In this document: positions 1-8,349 of the stretch, piece by piece
How positions within the stretch are numbered: the first letter of the stretch is position 1
Layout of the letters: each line of letters starts with the position of its first letter
NCBI RefSeq assembly: GCF_001598855.1
Contig: NZ_BCZS01000001.1
Coordinates: 310,001 to 374,000 of the forward strand
Length of the DNA stretch: 64,000 nucleotides
Source of the DNA: Pluralibacter gergoviae ATCC 33028 = NBRC 105706
GTDB taxonomy: Bacteria; Pseudomonadota; Gammaproteobacteria; Enterobacterales; Enterobacteriaceae
Reading direction: 5' to 3'
The notes under the pieces: model-generated
What the model saw: only the letters and a program-made list of their open reading frames with translations
Databases searched by the model: none
What the model was told of the DNA's origin: nothing
Program-made: the position numbers and the translations under genes

Positions 1-491
1 TGCGCCAGCTGGGTCGAGGCGTAGTCGTACAGCTCTCCCTGCGAGTAGGTATCCGAGGTCAGCGTCAGGATCATGATCGGCGCGTCCGACGGATTGGCCT
101 TGCGGTAGGTCGGGCGGCTCGGCATCCCCGTCGGCAGCAGATTTTGCGCGGCGTTGATCGCCGCCTGCACGTCGCGGGCGGCGCCGTTGATATCGCGGCT
201 GAACTCAAACTGCATAATGATCCGCGTGCTGCCGAGCGAGTTGGTGGAGGTCATCTCGTTGACCCCGGCAATGCTGCCGAGCGACCGCTCCAGCGGCGTC
301 GCCACCGACGATGCCATGGTTTCCGGCGAGGCCCCCGGCAGGGAGGCGCTGACCATAATCACCGGATAGTCCACCTGCGGCAGCGGGGCTACCGGCAGCA
401 GCCGGAAGCCGAGTACGCCGCAGAGGGTGATGGCGATAGCCAGCAGGATGGTCGCCACCGGGCGGTAGATAAAGAGCGCGTAAAATTTCAC
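1..491 (-). CDS. mdtC: MdtC, RND efflux pump subunit (5' part; rest beyond window)
   Basis: Inner-membrane resistance-nodulation-division proton/drug antiporter; with MdtB it forms the heteromeric MdtBC pump of the MdtABC-TolC system. Only the first ~163 codons are present. The N-terminus reads [17 protein letters not shown], a first transmembrane helix, followed by [10 protein letters not shown] and the periplasmic porter start, which matches known MdtC. The start is GTG at 491, directly after the mdtB stop at 492-494, so the two genes are translationally coupled. The remainder lies left of position 1. Confidence 0.93.
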   Translation of the reverse strand, partial: MKFYALFIYRPVATILLAIAITLCGVLGFRLLPVAPLPQVDYPVIMVSASLPGASPETMASSVATPLERSLGSIAGVNEMTSTNSLGSTRIIMQFEFSRDINGAARDVQAAINAAQNLLPTGMPSRPTYRKANPSDAPIMILTLTSDTYSQGELYDYASTQLA

Positions 492-3400
492 TTACGCCTC
501 CTCTTCCCGGGCCGGCATTTTGCTTTTCACGAACAGCGACAGGCGGTCAAACAGCAGGTAGATAACCGGCGTGGTAAACAGCGTCAGCACCTGGCTGACC
601 AGCAGGCCGCCGACCATGCCGATGCCCAGCGGGCGGCGCAACTCGGCGCCGACGCCGGTGCTGAGCATCAGCGGCAGCGCGCCGAGCAGGGCGGCAAGCG
701 TGGTCATCAGAATCGGCCGGAAGCGCAGCAGGCAGGCCTGATAAATCGCCTCGCGCGGCGCCATGCCCTGATCGCGCTCGGCGGCGAGGGCGAAGTCGAT
801 CATCATGATGGCGTTCTTCTTGACGATGCCGATCAGCAAAATGATGCCGATGATGGCGATCACGTCCAGCTCGCTGCCCGCCAGCCACAGCGCCAGCAGC
901 GCGCCGACGCCCGCGGTGGGCAGCGTCGAGAGAATGGTGATCGGATGAATAAAGCTCTCATAGAGGATGCCGAGCACGATATACATCGCCACCACCGCCG
1001 CCAGCACCAGCCAGACGGTGCTGCGGATGGCGGCCTGGAAGGCGAGGGTGCTGCCCTGAAACTCGGTGCGGATATTGACCGGCAGATTGAGCGTCTTCTC
1101 GGCATCAAGAATCGACTGCACCGCCTCGCCCAGCGAGGCGCCGTGCGCGACGTTAAACGAGATGGTGGTCACCGGGAACTGGTCAAGGTGGTTGATGGAG
1201 AGCGGGGCGAAGCGCTGCTCAATTTTAGCAATGGCGGTGAGCGGTACGATACCGCCGTCGCTGCCGGTCAGGCGAATGCTCTCCAGCGCCGCCAGCCCCG
1301 GCGTTTCGCTGATATCGTGTCCCAGCACGACGCGGTACTGGTTCGACTGGGTATAGATAGTCGAGATCAGCCGCTGGCCGAAGGCGTTATAGAGGGCGTT
1401 ATCGACGTCCTGCATGGTAATGCCCAGCCGGCTGGCGCTGTCGCGATCGACGTTGATGTAGGCCGCCAGGCCTTTGTCCTGCCAGTCGCTGCTGACGTCC
1501 GCCAGCTGGGGCAGCGTCTTCAGCTTCGCCATCAGCGGCGGCACCCACTCGCTCAGCGCGTCCAGCGAGTTCGCCTGCAGGGTAAACTGATACTGGGTGC
1601 GGCTGACGGTGGTGTCGATGGTCAGATCCTGCGTCGGCTGCAGATAGAGCTCGGCGCCGGGCACCTTCGCCACCGCCTGCTGCAGACGGGCGATCACGCC
1701 CTGCACCCGATCGTCGCGGTCCTCAAGCGGCTTGAGGTTAATCTGCAGCCGGGCGCTGTTGAGCGCCGGATTCGTGCCGTCGACGCCGACGAAGGCGGTC
1801 AGGCTCTCGACCGCCGGGTCTTTGAGAATAATGTCGGAGACCGCCGCCTGGCGCTGGCGCATGCTGGCGAACGACGCCGACTGCGGCGCCTGCAGGGTGC
1901 CCTGGATAATGCCGTTATCCTGCACCGGGAAGAAGCCCTTCGGAATAAACACCCACAGCATAATCGACAGCGCCAGGGTGCTCAGCGCCACGCCGAGGGT
2001 CAGCCACGGATGATTGAGCACCTTCGCCAGCAGGCGGCCGTAGGCGGCAATCACCCGTTCGAAGAAGCGCTCGCTGGCGCGGGAGAAGCGGTTCTGCTTG
2101 CGCAGCGACTCGTGGCTCAACATGCGGGCGCACATCATCGGCGTCAGCGTCAGGGAGACCACGGCGGAGATCAGGATGGCGATCGCCAGGGTAATGGCAA
2201 ACTCGCGGAACAGCCGGCCGACGATATCGCCCATAAACAGCAGCGGGATCAGCACGGCGATCAGCGAAAAGGTCAGCGAGATAATGGTAAAGCCGATCTC
2301 GCCCGCGCCCTTCAGCGCCGCGGCCATCGGCTTTTCGCCCTTTTCGATGTAGCGCGAGATGTTCTCGATAACCACGATAGCGTCATCGACCACGAAGCCG
2401 GTGGCGATGGTCAGCGCCATCAGGGTCAGGTTATTGATCGAAAAGTCGAGGAACACCATCACCGCGAAGGTGCCGATAAGCGACAGCGGCACCGCGACAC
2501 CGGGAATAATGGTGGCGGGTACGTTGCGCAGGAACAGATAGATGATCATCACCACCAGCGCGATGGCCATCATCAGCTCTACCTGAGTATCGCTCACCGA
2601 AGCGCGGATATTGTTGGTGCGGTCCGACAGGACCTGAACCTTGACCGACTTCGGCAGGCTCTCCGTCAGCTGGGGCAGCATCTGGCGAATGCTGTCGGCG
2701 GTGGCGATGATATTGGCCCCCGGCTGGCGCTGGACGTTCATTACAATTGCCTGCTGCTTATTGGCCCACGCCCCGAGCCAGCGGTTCTCCGCGCCCTGCT
2801 CAACGGTGGCCACGTCGCCGAGGCGCACCGGCGCGCCGTTCTTATAGGCGATGATCAGGCTGCGGTACTCCTGCGCCGACTCCATCTGGTCGTTGGCGGA
2901 GAGCGTCACCGCCCGGGTCGGGCCGTCGAGGCTGCCCTTAGCGGAGTTGACGTTGGCGCTGGCGATCGCCGTGCGCACGTCCTCGTTGGTCAGCCCCAGC
3001 GCGGCAATGGCCTGGGCGTTAAGGTTCACCCGCACCGCCGGGCGCTGGCCGCCGGCTATCGCCACCAGCCCGACGCCGGAGACCTGGGAGATCTTCTGCG
3101 CTACGCGGGTTTCGACGATATCCTCGACCTGGGTCATCGGCATCGCGGAGGAGGTGACGGCGAGCGTCATGATCGGCGGATCCGCCGGGTTCACTTTGCT
3201 GTAGACCGGCGGATTGGGCAGATCGTCCGGCAGCAGGTTGGTGGCGGCGTTGATCGCGGCCTGCACCTCCTGCTCGGCAACGTCCAGCGGCAGCTCCAGC
3301 TGGAACTGCAGGGTGACCACCGACGTGCCGCCCGCGCTTTGGGAGGACATTTGCTTGAGGCCGGACATCTGGCCGAACTGGCGCTCCAGCGGTGCGGTGA

Positions 3401-3614
3401 TCGCCGAGGTGACCACGTCCGGGCTGGCGCCGGGATAGAGCGTCGTCACCTGAATGGTCGGGTAGTCCACCTCCGGCAGGGCGGAGACGGGCAGGAAGCG
3501 GTAGCCGATGATCCCCGCCAGCAGAATGGCGACCATCATCAGCGTGGTGGCTACCGGGCGCAGGATAAACAGGCGGGAGGGCCCGCCGGTGGTGCCGGAA
3601 GGTAATACGTGCAT
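492..3614 (-). CDS. mdtB: MdtB, RND multidrug efflux pump subunit
   Basis: Full-length 1040-aa RND transporter, the usual length for MdtB. The N-terminus [16 protein letters not shown] is characteristic, followed by one TM helix, a large periplasmic porter/docking region, a TM block around residues 340-560 with the central-helix motif [13 protein letters not shown] (proton-relay Asp pair), a second periplasmic half and a C-terminal TM block with [14 protein letters not shown]. It works with MdtA (adaptor), MdtC and outer-membrane TolC to export bile salts, novobiocin and similar compounds in E. coli. Its ATG overlaps the mdtA stop (ATGA type) and mdtC follows immediately, so mdtABC is one operon. 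Confidence 0.97.
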   Translation of the reverse strand: MHVLPSGTTGGPSRLFILRPVATTLMMVAILLAGIIGYRFLPVSALPEVDYPTIQVTTLYPGASPDVVTSAITAPLERQFGQMSGLKQMSSQSAGGTSVVTLQFQLELPLDVAEQEVQAAINAATNLLPDDLPNPPVYSKVNPADPPIMTLAVTSSAMPMTQVEDIVETRVAQKISQVSGVGLVAIAGGQRPAVRVNLNAQAIAALGLTNEDVRTAIASANVNSAKGSLDGPTRAVTLSANDQMESAQEYRSLIIAYKNGAPVRLGDVATVEQGAENRWLGAWANKQQAIVMNVQRQPGANIIATADSIRQMLPQLTESLPKSVKVQVLSDRTNNIRASVSDTQVELMMAIALVVMIIYLFLRNVPATIIPGVAVPLSLIGTFAVMVFLDFSINNLTLMALTIATGFVVDDAIVVIENISRYIEKGEKPMAAALKGAGEIGFTIISLTFSLIAVLIPLLFMGDIVGRLFREFAITLAIAILISAVVSLTLTPMMCARMLSHESLRKQNRFSRASERFFERVIAAYGRLLAKVLNHPWLTLGVALSTLALSIMLWVFIPKGFFPVQDNGIIQGTLQAPQSASFASMRQRQAAVSDIILKDPAVESLTAFVGVDGTNPALNSARLQINLKPLEDRDDRVQGVIARLQQAVAKVPGAELYLQPTQDLTIDTTVSRTQYQFTLQANSLDALSEWVPPLMAKLKTLPQLADVSSDWQDKGLAAYINVDRDSASRLGITMQDVDNALYNAFGQRLISTIYTQSNQYRVVLGHDISETPGLAALESIRLTGSDGGIVPLTAIAKIEQRFAPLSINHLDQFPVTTISFNVAHGASLGEAVQSILDAEKTLNLPVNIRTEFQGSTLAFQAAIRSTVWLVLAAVVAMYIVLGILYESFIHPITILSTLPTAGVGALLALWLAGSELDVIAIIGIILLIGIVKKNAIMMIDFALAAERDQGMAPREAIYQACLLRFRPILMTTLAALLGALPLMLSTGVGAELRRPLGIGMVGGLLVSQVLTLFTTPVIYLLFDRLSLFVKSKMPAREEEA

Positions 3615-4855
3615 CAGGCGCCGGCTCCCGCTTTGCCGCTGGCCTGCGTTACCGGCTTATCGTCGGCGGCGTCGTGAGCCTCCACGACCTCAACGCTGGC
3701 GCCTTCCGTCAGGCGGTCAATGCCGTCGGTCACTACGCGATCGCCGGCGGAGAGCCCGGCGCTAATCACCACCTGCTGGCTGTTCTGGATCCCGGGCACC
3801 ACGGTATGCTTGCTGACTTTATTCTGCTCATTGAGCACCCAGACGAAGTTGCCCTCTTTGCCCATCTGCAGCGCGGCGGCGGGGATCACCACCGCATTCT
3901 GCTGGGTATCCACCAGCAGGCGGGCGTTAACGAACTGGTTCGGGAACAGGGCATCGTCCTGATTCGCGAAGCGGGCCTTCAGCTTGATGGTGCCGGTGGT
4001 GGTATCAATCTGGTTGTCGAGGCTCAGCAGTTGGCCGACGCTGAGCTTCTGCTTATTGGTGCGGTCCCAGGCTTCGACGGTCAGCGGCTGCCCGGCCTTC
4101 TGCGCCCTGACCACGGTGGCGATGTCGCTTTCCGGCAGGGTGAAGACCAGATCGATAGGATGGGTCTGGGTCAGCACTACGATGCCGGTGGTATCGCTGG
4201 TGGAAATCTGGTTGCCGATATCGACCTGCTTAAGGCCGACTCGGCCGTCAATCGGCGCGGTGATGCGGGTCCAGTCGAGCTGCAGCTGGGCGCTGGCGAC
4301 GCTGGCCTCGTCGGCCTTCACGGTACCTGCCGTCTGGGTCACCAGTGACTGCTGGGTGTCCAGCTCCTGGCGTGAGGCGACGTTGGTTTTTATCAGCTGC
4401 TGATAGCGGGCGAGATCGCGGCGGGCGTTGGCGAGCGTGGCGTTATCTTTCGCCAGCTGGCCCTGGGCTTCGGCCAGCGCAACCTTAAACTGGCTGGGAT
4501 CGATTTCGGCCAGCAGATCGTCCGCCTTCACCTGCTGTCCTTCCTGAAAGTGGATCGCCAGCAGCTGGCCGTTGACGCGGCTGCGCACAGTCACGGTGTT
4601 GGCCGCGGTAACGGTACCGAGACCGGTCAGATAGCGCGGCACCGCCTGCTCAACGGCGGTGGCGGCCTGCACCGGCGCCAGCGGCGCGCCCATTTTCCCG
4701 CCGCCGCGGTGGCGGCCGCCCGCTGATGACTGAGCCTGCGCCGTCGCCGACGCCGCCTGCGAATCGCCGCGATCGTGCCAGTACCAGAGCCCCGCGCCGG
4801 CCACAATCGCTATTCCCAGCGCCGCTAACCAGCGCGATTTATTGCTGCCTTTCAT
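3614..4855 (-). CDS. mdtA: MdtA, membrane-fusion (adaptor) protein of MdtABC pump
   Basis: Periplasmic adaptor that links MdtBC to TolC. I chose ATG at 4855 ([14 protein letters not shown]), giving 413 aa, close to the 415-aa E. coli protein; an AGGTAAT ribosome site precedes it. The frame stays open upstream to 5017, but that extension does not resemble the family. An N-terminal signal-anchor helix (about residues 10-25) is followed by the biotinyl-lipoyl half motif ([17 protein letters not shown]), an alpha-hairpin coiled coil, the second lipoyl half ([10 protein letters not shown]) and a beta-barrel. First gene of the operon; a BaeR-type box lies upstream. Confidence 0.96.
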   Translation of the reverse strand: MKGSNKSRWLAALGIAIVAGAGLWYWHDRGDSQAASATAQAQSSAGGRHRGGGKMGAPLAPVQAATAVEQAVPRYLTGLGTVTAANTVTVRSRVNGQLLAIHFQEGQQVKADDLLAEIDPSQFKVALAEAQGQLAKDNATLANARRDLARYQQLIKTNVASRQELDTQQSLVTQTAGTVKADEASVASAQLQLDWTRITAPIDGRVGLKQVDIGNQISTSDTTGIVVLTQTHPIDLVFTLPESDIATVVRAQKAGQPLTVEAWDRTNKQKLSVGQLLSLDNQIDTTTGTIKLKARFANQDDALFPNQFVNARLLVDTQQNAVVIPAAALQMGKEGNFVWVLNEQNKVSKHTVVPGIQNSQQVVISAGLSAGDRVVTDGIDRLTEGASVEVVEAHDAADDKPVTQASGKAGAGA

Positions 4856-4916
4856 TATTACCTGCTTCTCATCCTGAAACCTTTCGCCGAATGATACTAG
4901 TTTAGTAACCGCTACC

Positions 4917-4936
4917 GCCGGAAAAATGGAGGAAAT
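4917..4936 (-). promoter_or_regulatory. BaeR-box-like operator upstream of mdtA
   Basis: On the minus strand this reads TATTTCCTCCATTTTTCCGGC-like sequence, resembling the published E. coli BaeR box (TTTTTCTCCATDATTGGC), and it sits about 60-80 nt upstream of the mdtA ATG. MdtABC induction by the BaeSR envelope-stress system is established in E. coli and Salmonella. The match is partial, so the assignment is inference. Confidence 0.4.
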
Positions 4937-5089
4937 ATGAAATGCGTGTCCGGAAACGTCCGGATTATCAAAGATTGTCGAGCCTGCTCGCAGCGTTGAT
5001 GGCGAAGTGTACGGCAAACGGGCGTAGGGCGGTAAAGTCGCCGTGGCCGCATTCGTAATGGAGTGTGGCTGATTTAGCAGGACGCTAAA

Positions 5090-5234
5090 AACGGGAAAGC
5101 CCCTCCCGAAGAAGGGGCCTTAAGAAGGAAAAGGGATATGATGAAGCTCGTCATCATACTGGTGATACTCTTAGTGATAAGTTTCGCAGCTTACTAAGAC
5201 ACCAGGGGGAGGAGCAATCCTCCCTTACCCTTTG
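5090..5234 (-). ncRNA. sib: Sib antisense RNA (type I antitoxin)
   Basis: The minus strand carries a typical Sib RNA: it begins near AAAGGGTAAGGGAGGATTGC, runs fully antisense to the small ibs gene, and ends in a GC hairpin with UUCG-type loop (plus-strand 5096-5122, GGCCCC/GGGGCT) followed by T residues. Sib RNAs block translation of the Ibs membrane toxin by base pairing. In E. coli sibA/sibB also lie beside mdtA, so the context agrees. The ends are estimated from promoter spacing and terminator. Confidence 0.85.
5138..5197 (+). CDS. ibs: Ibs-type small hydrophobic toxin (19 aa)
   Basis: A 19-codon gene starting with two Met codons and encoding an almost purely hydrophobic peptide (Leu, Ile and Val with a C-terminal SFAAY), matching the Ibs family whose E. 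coli members end in ISFSAY. Overproduced Ibs depolarises the inner membrane. An AAGGAAAAGGG ribosome site lies just upstream. It is entirely covered by the antisense Sib RNA, the standard type I toxin-antitoxin arrangement. Confidence 0.85.
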   Translation: MMKLVIILVILLVISFAAY

Positions 5235-5240
5235 CCCTTC

Positions 5241-5269
5241 AAAGTAGAGCGAAAAAGCAGCAAAGTCAA
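5241..5269 (-). promoter_or_regulatory. sigma70 promoter of the Sib RNA
   Basis: On the minus strand, -35 TTGACT (complement of 5264-5269) and -10 TACTTT (complement of 5241-5246) are separated by exactly 17 bp. This places the start near 5234, where the Sib RNA sequence begins. Confidence 0.7.
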
Positions 5270-5297
5270 TCGGCGTTCTTCGACCCGGATCGCGTAA

Positions 5298-5986
5298 TCA
5301 GGCAAAGATCACCTGCGCCCAGCGGGCCAGCCCGGCCGTGACGGAGCCGAAGTCGTCGCCGCCGGCAATTTCCGTTCCCGGCAGCTGCTGCGCCAGCGCC
5401 CGGCGGATCAGCGGCGAGCGGGCGCTGCCGCCGGTGAGGTAAACCACGTCGGGCTTCTCATTACCGTTATCGAGCGCCAGCTGGACCTGCTCGAGAATGC
5501 GGTGCAGCGGCTGGTCAAGGGCGCTCTCCAGCCCCTGCTGGCTGATATCGGCCGCCAGCGAATCGCTTAAAAACGGCAGCGGGGTGGTCACGTCGGCGCC
5601 GGCGGAGAGGGCGATTTTGCTCTCTTCGGCACTGCGCACCAGCCGGTAGCTCAGGCGCTGGCGCCAGGTCTTGAGCAGCAGGGCGACTTTATCGGCATCG
5701 CGGGCGTCGCGCAGCAGATCGTCCAGCAGCCGCTTCGTCGCGCTGCTGTAGAACTCGGTTTGCGCCGGAACGTCATTGATGGCGACGGCGTTCCACCACG
5801 GCAGCACCGGCAGGGCGATGCCTTTTTCGGTGTCGCCGCCCATGCCCAGCAGCGGCATCAGGCATTTAAACGCCAGGGCGATGTCGAGATCGTTACCGCC
5901 CACGCGGCAGCCGCTGTGCCCGAGCAGGCTCTGCTGGCGATCGGCGCGATGGCGCCACCGGGGGCCCATCAGCAGTAAAGAGCAGT
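5298..5986 (-). pseudogene. yegD: YegD, C-terminal fragment (split by prophage)
   Basis: Second half of the Hsp70-family protein YegD, running from Cys-Ser-Leu-Leu-Leu-Met-Gly-Pro through the actin-like fold's second lobe (LLGHSGCRVGGNDLDIA and VYLTGGSARSP, the adenosine-binding motif) to the normal C-terminus. The matching N-terminal half is at 37206-37889; joined, they restore the uninterrupted frame ...GGTTDCSLLLMGP.... The fragment has lost its start and phosphate-binding motifs, so it should be non-functional. The break is due to phage integration, not decay. Confidence 0.93.
5980..5986. other. attL: attL core (GAGCAGT)
   Basis: The 7-bp direct repeat GAGCAGT occurs here and at 37210-37216, exactly where host yegD sequence gives way to phage sequence at each end. 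A short identity core is typical of large serine recombinases. The host attB lies inside the codons for Asp-Cys-Ser of yegD. Confidence 0.88.
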
Positions 5987-6027
5987 TGTGATAGTATGTT
6001 CACTCCACTAACTGACGAGATGAAGAA

Positions 6028-7623
6028 ATGAAAGTACCAGTATGGTCATACGCAAGGGTGTCAACCGTAACGCAGGTTGACGGCTTTGGTATACAGCGAC
6101 AAATCAACACAATTAACCAGTTTTTACAGTACCTTACGTTAGATCACCGTCTGCCATTCACCATTGATACTGATAACATAACTCAGATGGTGGCAGAAGG
6201 TCGATCGGCCTTTAAGGGGAAGAACTGGAACGATAAGACTAAGCTTGGACAGTACCGAAAGATGGTCATGGATGGGGTGTTACCCGACTCTGTTTTGATT
6301 GTGGAAAACGTGGATCGCCTGGTAAGGATTGATCCCTATAAAGCAGTAGAGATTATTTCTGGAATGATTAACAGGGGTACTACTATCCTGGAGATTGAAA
6401 CGGGTATGACCTATTCCCGATACATTCCAGAAAGCATTACAGTACTGACGATGCAGATTAACCGTGCTAACGGAGAATCTAAACGAAAAAGTATTATGAT
6501 GAAAAAATCCCATGAAAACCGATATGGGAATGTTTCAAGGGTTCGCCCTCGTTGGTTTGATGTTGTAGAAATTGATGGGATTAAACAGTACCGCATTAAT
6601 GAAACTGCCAAGGCCATTCAACGTATGTTTGGTGACTATGTTAATGGTATTGGTGCGGCACAGATAGTACGTACATATGGAAAAACTGATAATGGTAAAG
6701 GATGGACACTTGTAACAGTACTACGCACACTGAGTGATAAGCGGGTGGCAGATGATCCCCGTTATCCCCCAATCATTGATAAAGTACTATATGAGAGAGT
6801 ACAAGCAATGAAACTGGCAACTAATAAAAGCGGTAATACTCATCAGAGAAATATGCTCAATATCTTTTCTGGTATGTCACGTTGTCCAGTATGTAATAAG
6901 GCTATTATAGTGAAGCGTAACAGCCACGGTGGACTCTTTACTGTGTGCCTGGGGAAACGTACTGATAAAGTCTGTAAAGCCAAGGCAATGGCATACAATG
7001 CGATTGAGAGGCCATTACTTGAAGCTATTCGCGGCTTAGACTTTTCTGAAGTATATAATCATGAAGAATCTACAGTACTGACATTGCGTGATCAGTGGAT
7101 TCAGAATGAAAGGGATATTACGGCATTTCGTGAGAGATTAGCTAAGGCAAGTCGTCATGAGAAGTTTGCTATTCTGGATGAACTGGAAACTATCAGCAAA
7201 GAACAGGAAGAACTAAGCATTCGATTAAAGTCCATGGATGCTCCGAAGGATGTTCAGATATCTTATAATGATGATAAGTTAGATCTGGATGTTGAATACC
7301 GTATTGAATTGAACAACCGAATGAAGAAGTTGATTCAAGAAATTAATATTGGTCGTGTTGATACTAGTAAAAGTGCTTACACCATTTACTGTACGATTAA
7401 GTACTGGACAGATAAAGTTAAGCATTTAGTTATTATCGACACAGAGAGTACACGGATTGGTAAAGGTGGTGCGAATACCTTAACTACCTCTCTACGCTCT
7501 GTAAGTAGCATAAACGCTGATGGTACTTTCTATGGCAATCCAGATGAAGAGGCTGTACGGTACTGGCAGCAGGCCATAAACAAGGTATTTGTAGAGGCTG
7601 GGGAACCAGCACCATTTAAGTGA
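6028..7623 (+). CDS. int: Large serine recombinase (phage integrase)
   Basis: A 531-aa large serine integrase. The N-terminal resolvase-type catalytic domain opens with the ARVST motif, putting the nucleophilic Ser at about residue 12. A recombinase domain follows (around residues 190-290), then a Cys-rich zinc ribbon (CPVCNK ... VCLGKRTDKVC, about residues 288-320) containing a coiled-coil insertion, as expected for attP/attB discrimination and synapsis. It lies 42 bp inside attL, the usual position. It would recombine the GAGCAGT cores; a recombination directionality factor should exist but is not identifiable. Confidence 0.95.
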   Translation: MKVPVWSYARVSTVTQVDGFGIQRQINTINQFLQYLTLDHRLPFTIDTDNITQMVAEGRSAFKGKNWNDKTKLGQYRKMVMDGVLPDSVLIVENVDRLVRIDPYKAVEIISGMINRGTTILEIETGMTYSRYIPESITVLTMQINRANGESKRKSIMMKKSHENRYGNVSRVRPRWFDVVEIDGIKQYRINETAKAIQRMFGDYVNGIGAAQIVRTYGKTDNGKGWTLVTVLRTLSDKRVADDPRYPPIIDKVLYERVQAMKLATNKSGNTHQRNMLNIFSGMSRCPVCNKAIIVKRNSHGGLFTVCLGKRTDKVCKAKAMAYNAIERPLLEAIRGLDFSEVYNHEESTVLTLRDQWIQNERDITAFRERLAKASRHEKFAILDELETISKEQEELSIRLKSMDAPKDVQISYNDDKLDLDVEYRIELNNRMKKLIQEINIGRVDTSKSAYTIYCTIKYWTDKVKHLVIIDTESTRIGKGGANTLTTSLRSVSSINADGTFYGNPDEEAVRYWQQAINKVFVEAGEPAPFK

Positions 7624-7625
7624 TT

Positions 7626-7641
7626 GAAAATGATCATTTTC
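7626..7641. repeat. Perfect 16-bp palindrome after integrase gene
   Basis: GAAAATGATCATTTTC is a perfect palindrome 2 bp after the integrase stop codon. It could be an operator or the stem of a weak transcript end; there is no T-run directly after it. Confidence 0.6.
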
Positions 7642-7678
7642 CTTGCGTACCCCGTCGGATTGTGTTAAATTGTCAATC

Positions 7679-7698
7679 GGGGAGCTTGTCTCCCCTTT
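7679..7698 (+). terminator. Hairpin terminator after integrase
   Basis: A GGGGAG/CTCCCC 6-bp stem with a 5-nt loop, followed by TTTA and a T-run 12 nt later. It probably ends the integrase transcript, although the immediate U-tract is short. Confidence 0.5.
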
Positions 7699-7746
7699 AC
7701 CCTGCTTTTTTCTCCATCTTTGATAAATAAGAGAGAGGTAAAAGCT

Positions 7747-7884
7747 ATGAAACTATTAATCGAACTATTTTTATTCCCCGTATTTCTTGCTATGTGTGTT
7801 TTGTTCATGGCACTTACAGTACTGGCAATACCCCTTAAAATTCCATTTATTAAAACCTACATTTCTTCAAGAATTGATAAATAA
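7747..7884 (+). CDS. Small single-span membrane protein (45 aa)
   Basis: A 45-codon gene, ATG at 7747, preceded by GAGAGAGGT as a ribosome site. The peptide starts MKLLIELFLFPVFL and is hydrophobic through about residue 32, then ends in a basic, polar tail (KTYISSRIDK). This is a single membrane helix with a cytoplasmic tail. I cannot assign a function; superinfection exclusion or a lysis accessory role are possible but unsupported. It contains one AGTACT site at 7818. Confidence 0.65.
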   Translation: MKLLIELFLFPVFLAMCVLFMALTVLAIPLKIPFIKTYISSRIDK

Positions 7885-7925
7885 AACGTGATGGAAAATA
7901 AATGAAACGACATTTTTTTATCTGC

Positions 7926-7931
7926 TATAAT
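7926..7931 (+). promoter_or_regulatory. -10 box TATAAT for candidate small RNA
   Basis: A perfect TATAAT in otherwise non-coding DNA, with transcription expected to start near 7938. No good -35 hexamer is visible 17 bp upstream, although a TG dinucleotide 2 nt before the box (TCTGC) is near the extended -10 position. Confidence 0.5.
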
Positions 7932-7936
7932 GTAGG

Positions 7937-8066
7937 TAAAATCAACAATCTTAAAGTTGATGGTGTCGGGTCGAAACGCACACCTCTAGCTATCAGAGAC
8001 TAAATAGATAGTAACATTATAATTCTCCTATTAATAAAGTTACCCCTTAGCTTAGGGGTACTTTTA
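7937..8066 (+). ncRNA. Candidate structured phage small RNA (~130 nt)
   Basis: A non-coding stretch between a perfect -10 box and a clear intrinsic terminator. It contains a series of short inverted repeats: ATCAAC/GTTGAT (near 7941-7961), GGTGT/ACACC (7963-7985), CTATC/GATAG (around 7990-8011) and the terminator stem. No open frame of useful length lies within it. This is what a stand-alone regulatory RNA looks like, but no known family was recognised. It could instead be a long structured leader of the downstream ribbon-helix-helix gene, although the terminator argues against that. Confidence 0.45.
8041..8066 (+). terminator. Intrinsic terminator of the candidate small RNA
   Basis: TACCCCT/AGGGGTA 7-bp stem (8041-8060) with a 6-nt loop, followed by CTTTTAT. 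A good Rho-independent terminator located 44 nt upstream of the next gene. Confidence 0.8.
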
Positions 8067-8109
8067 TACTCAAAATAAAGGGAATTTTGTAACACAAAAG
8101 GTAAATATT

Positions 8110-8262
8110 ATGAAAAAGAAAAATAAGGATATTCCAGTATCTATTCGTATAACTGAAGAACAAGATCAGGCAATTCAAAAGTTATTAGTTGACACTGGTA
8201 AAGCTAAAAATCGTTCTGCGGGTATTCAGTATTTGATTAACCTACTGATGATCCAGGGATAA
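8110..8262 (+). CDS. Small ribbon-helix-helix (Arc/CopG-like) DNA-binding protein (50 aa)
   Basis: A 50-aa protein with a basic N-terminus (MKKKNKD), a short beta strand (IPVSIRIT) and two helices (EEQDQAIQKLL and NRSAGIQYLINLL), the order seen in Arc/CopG/MetJ-type ribbon-helix-helix repressors. Such proteins bind short palindromes as dimers. It is the only recognisable DNA-binding regulator in the prophage and precedes the replication helicase, so it may control early genes or plasmid-like copy number. It is also the simplest candidate reader of the AGTACT palindromes, which is inference only. An AAGGT ribosome site lies upstream. Confidence 0.7.
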   Translation: MKKKNKDIPVSIRITEEQDQAIQKLLVDTGKAKNRSAGIQYLINLLMIQG

Positions 8263-8272
8263 ATTATATTAT

Positions 8273-8325
8273 GGTTATCTACTAACCACACAATGAGTAG
8301 AAACGCGGTTACAGGACGTAACGCG
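8273..8325 (+). promoter_or_regulatory. Two inverted repeats in leader of helicase gene
   Basis: GGTTA/TAACC (8273-8287) and CGCG(G)TTAC/GTAACGCG (8304-8325) form two small hairpins in the 87-bp gap before the helicase gene. They could be operators for the neighbouring ribbon-helix-helix protein or RNA hairpins that affect helicase translation. Confidence 0.4.
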
Positions 8326-8349
8326 AAATGACAATAGGAAAAATTATTC

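Noticed and set aside
144..3605. Very long plus-strand open frame (1153 codons)
   Set aside because: It lies opposite mdtB/mdtC, reads as low-complexity Arg/Gln/His/Gly, and is a by-product of GC-rich codon use on the other strand.
3614..5017. Extended mdtA starting at 5017
   Set aside because: The extra 54 residues do not match MdtA, while ATG 4855 has a ribosome site and gives the family's usual length.
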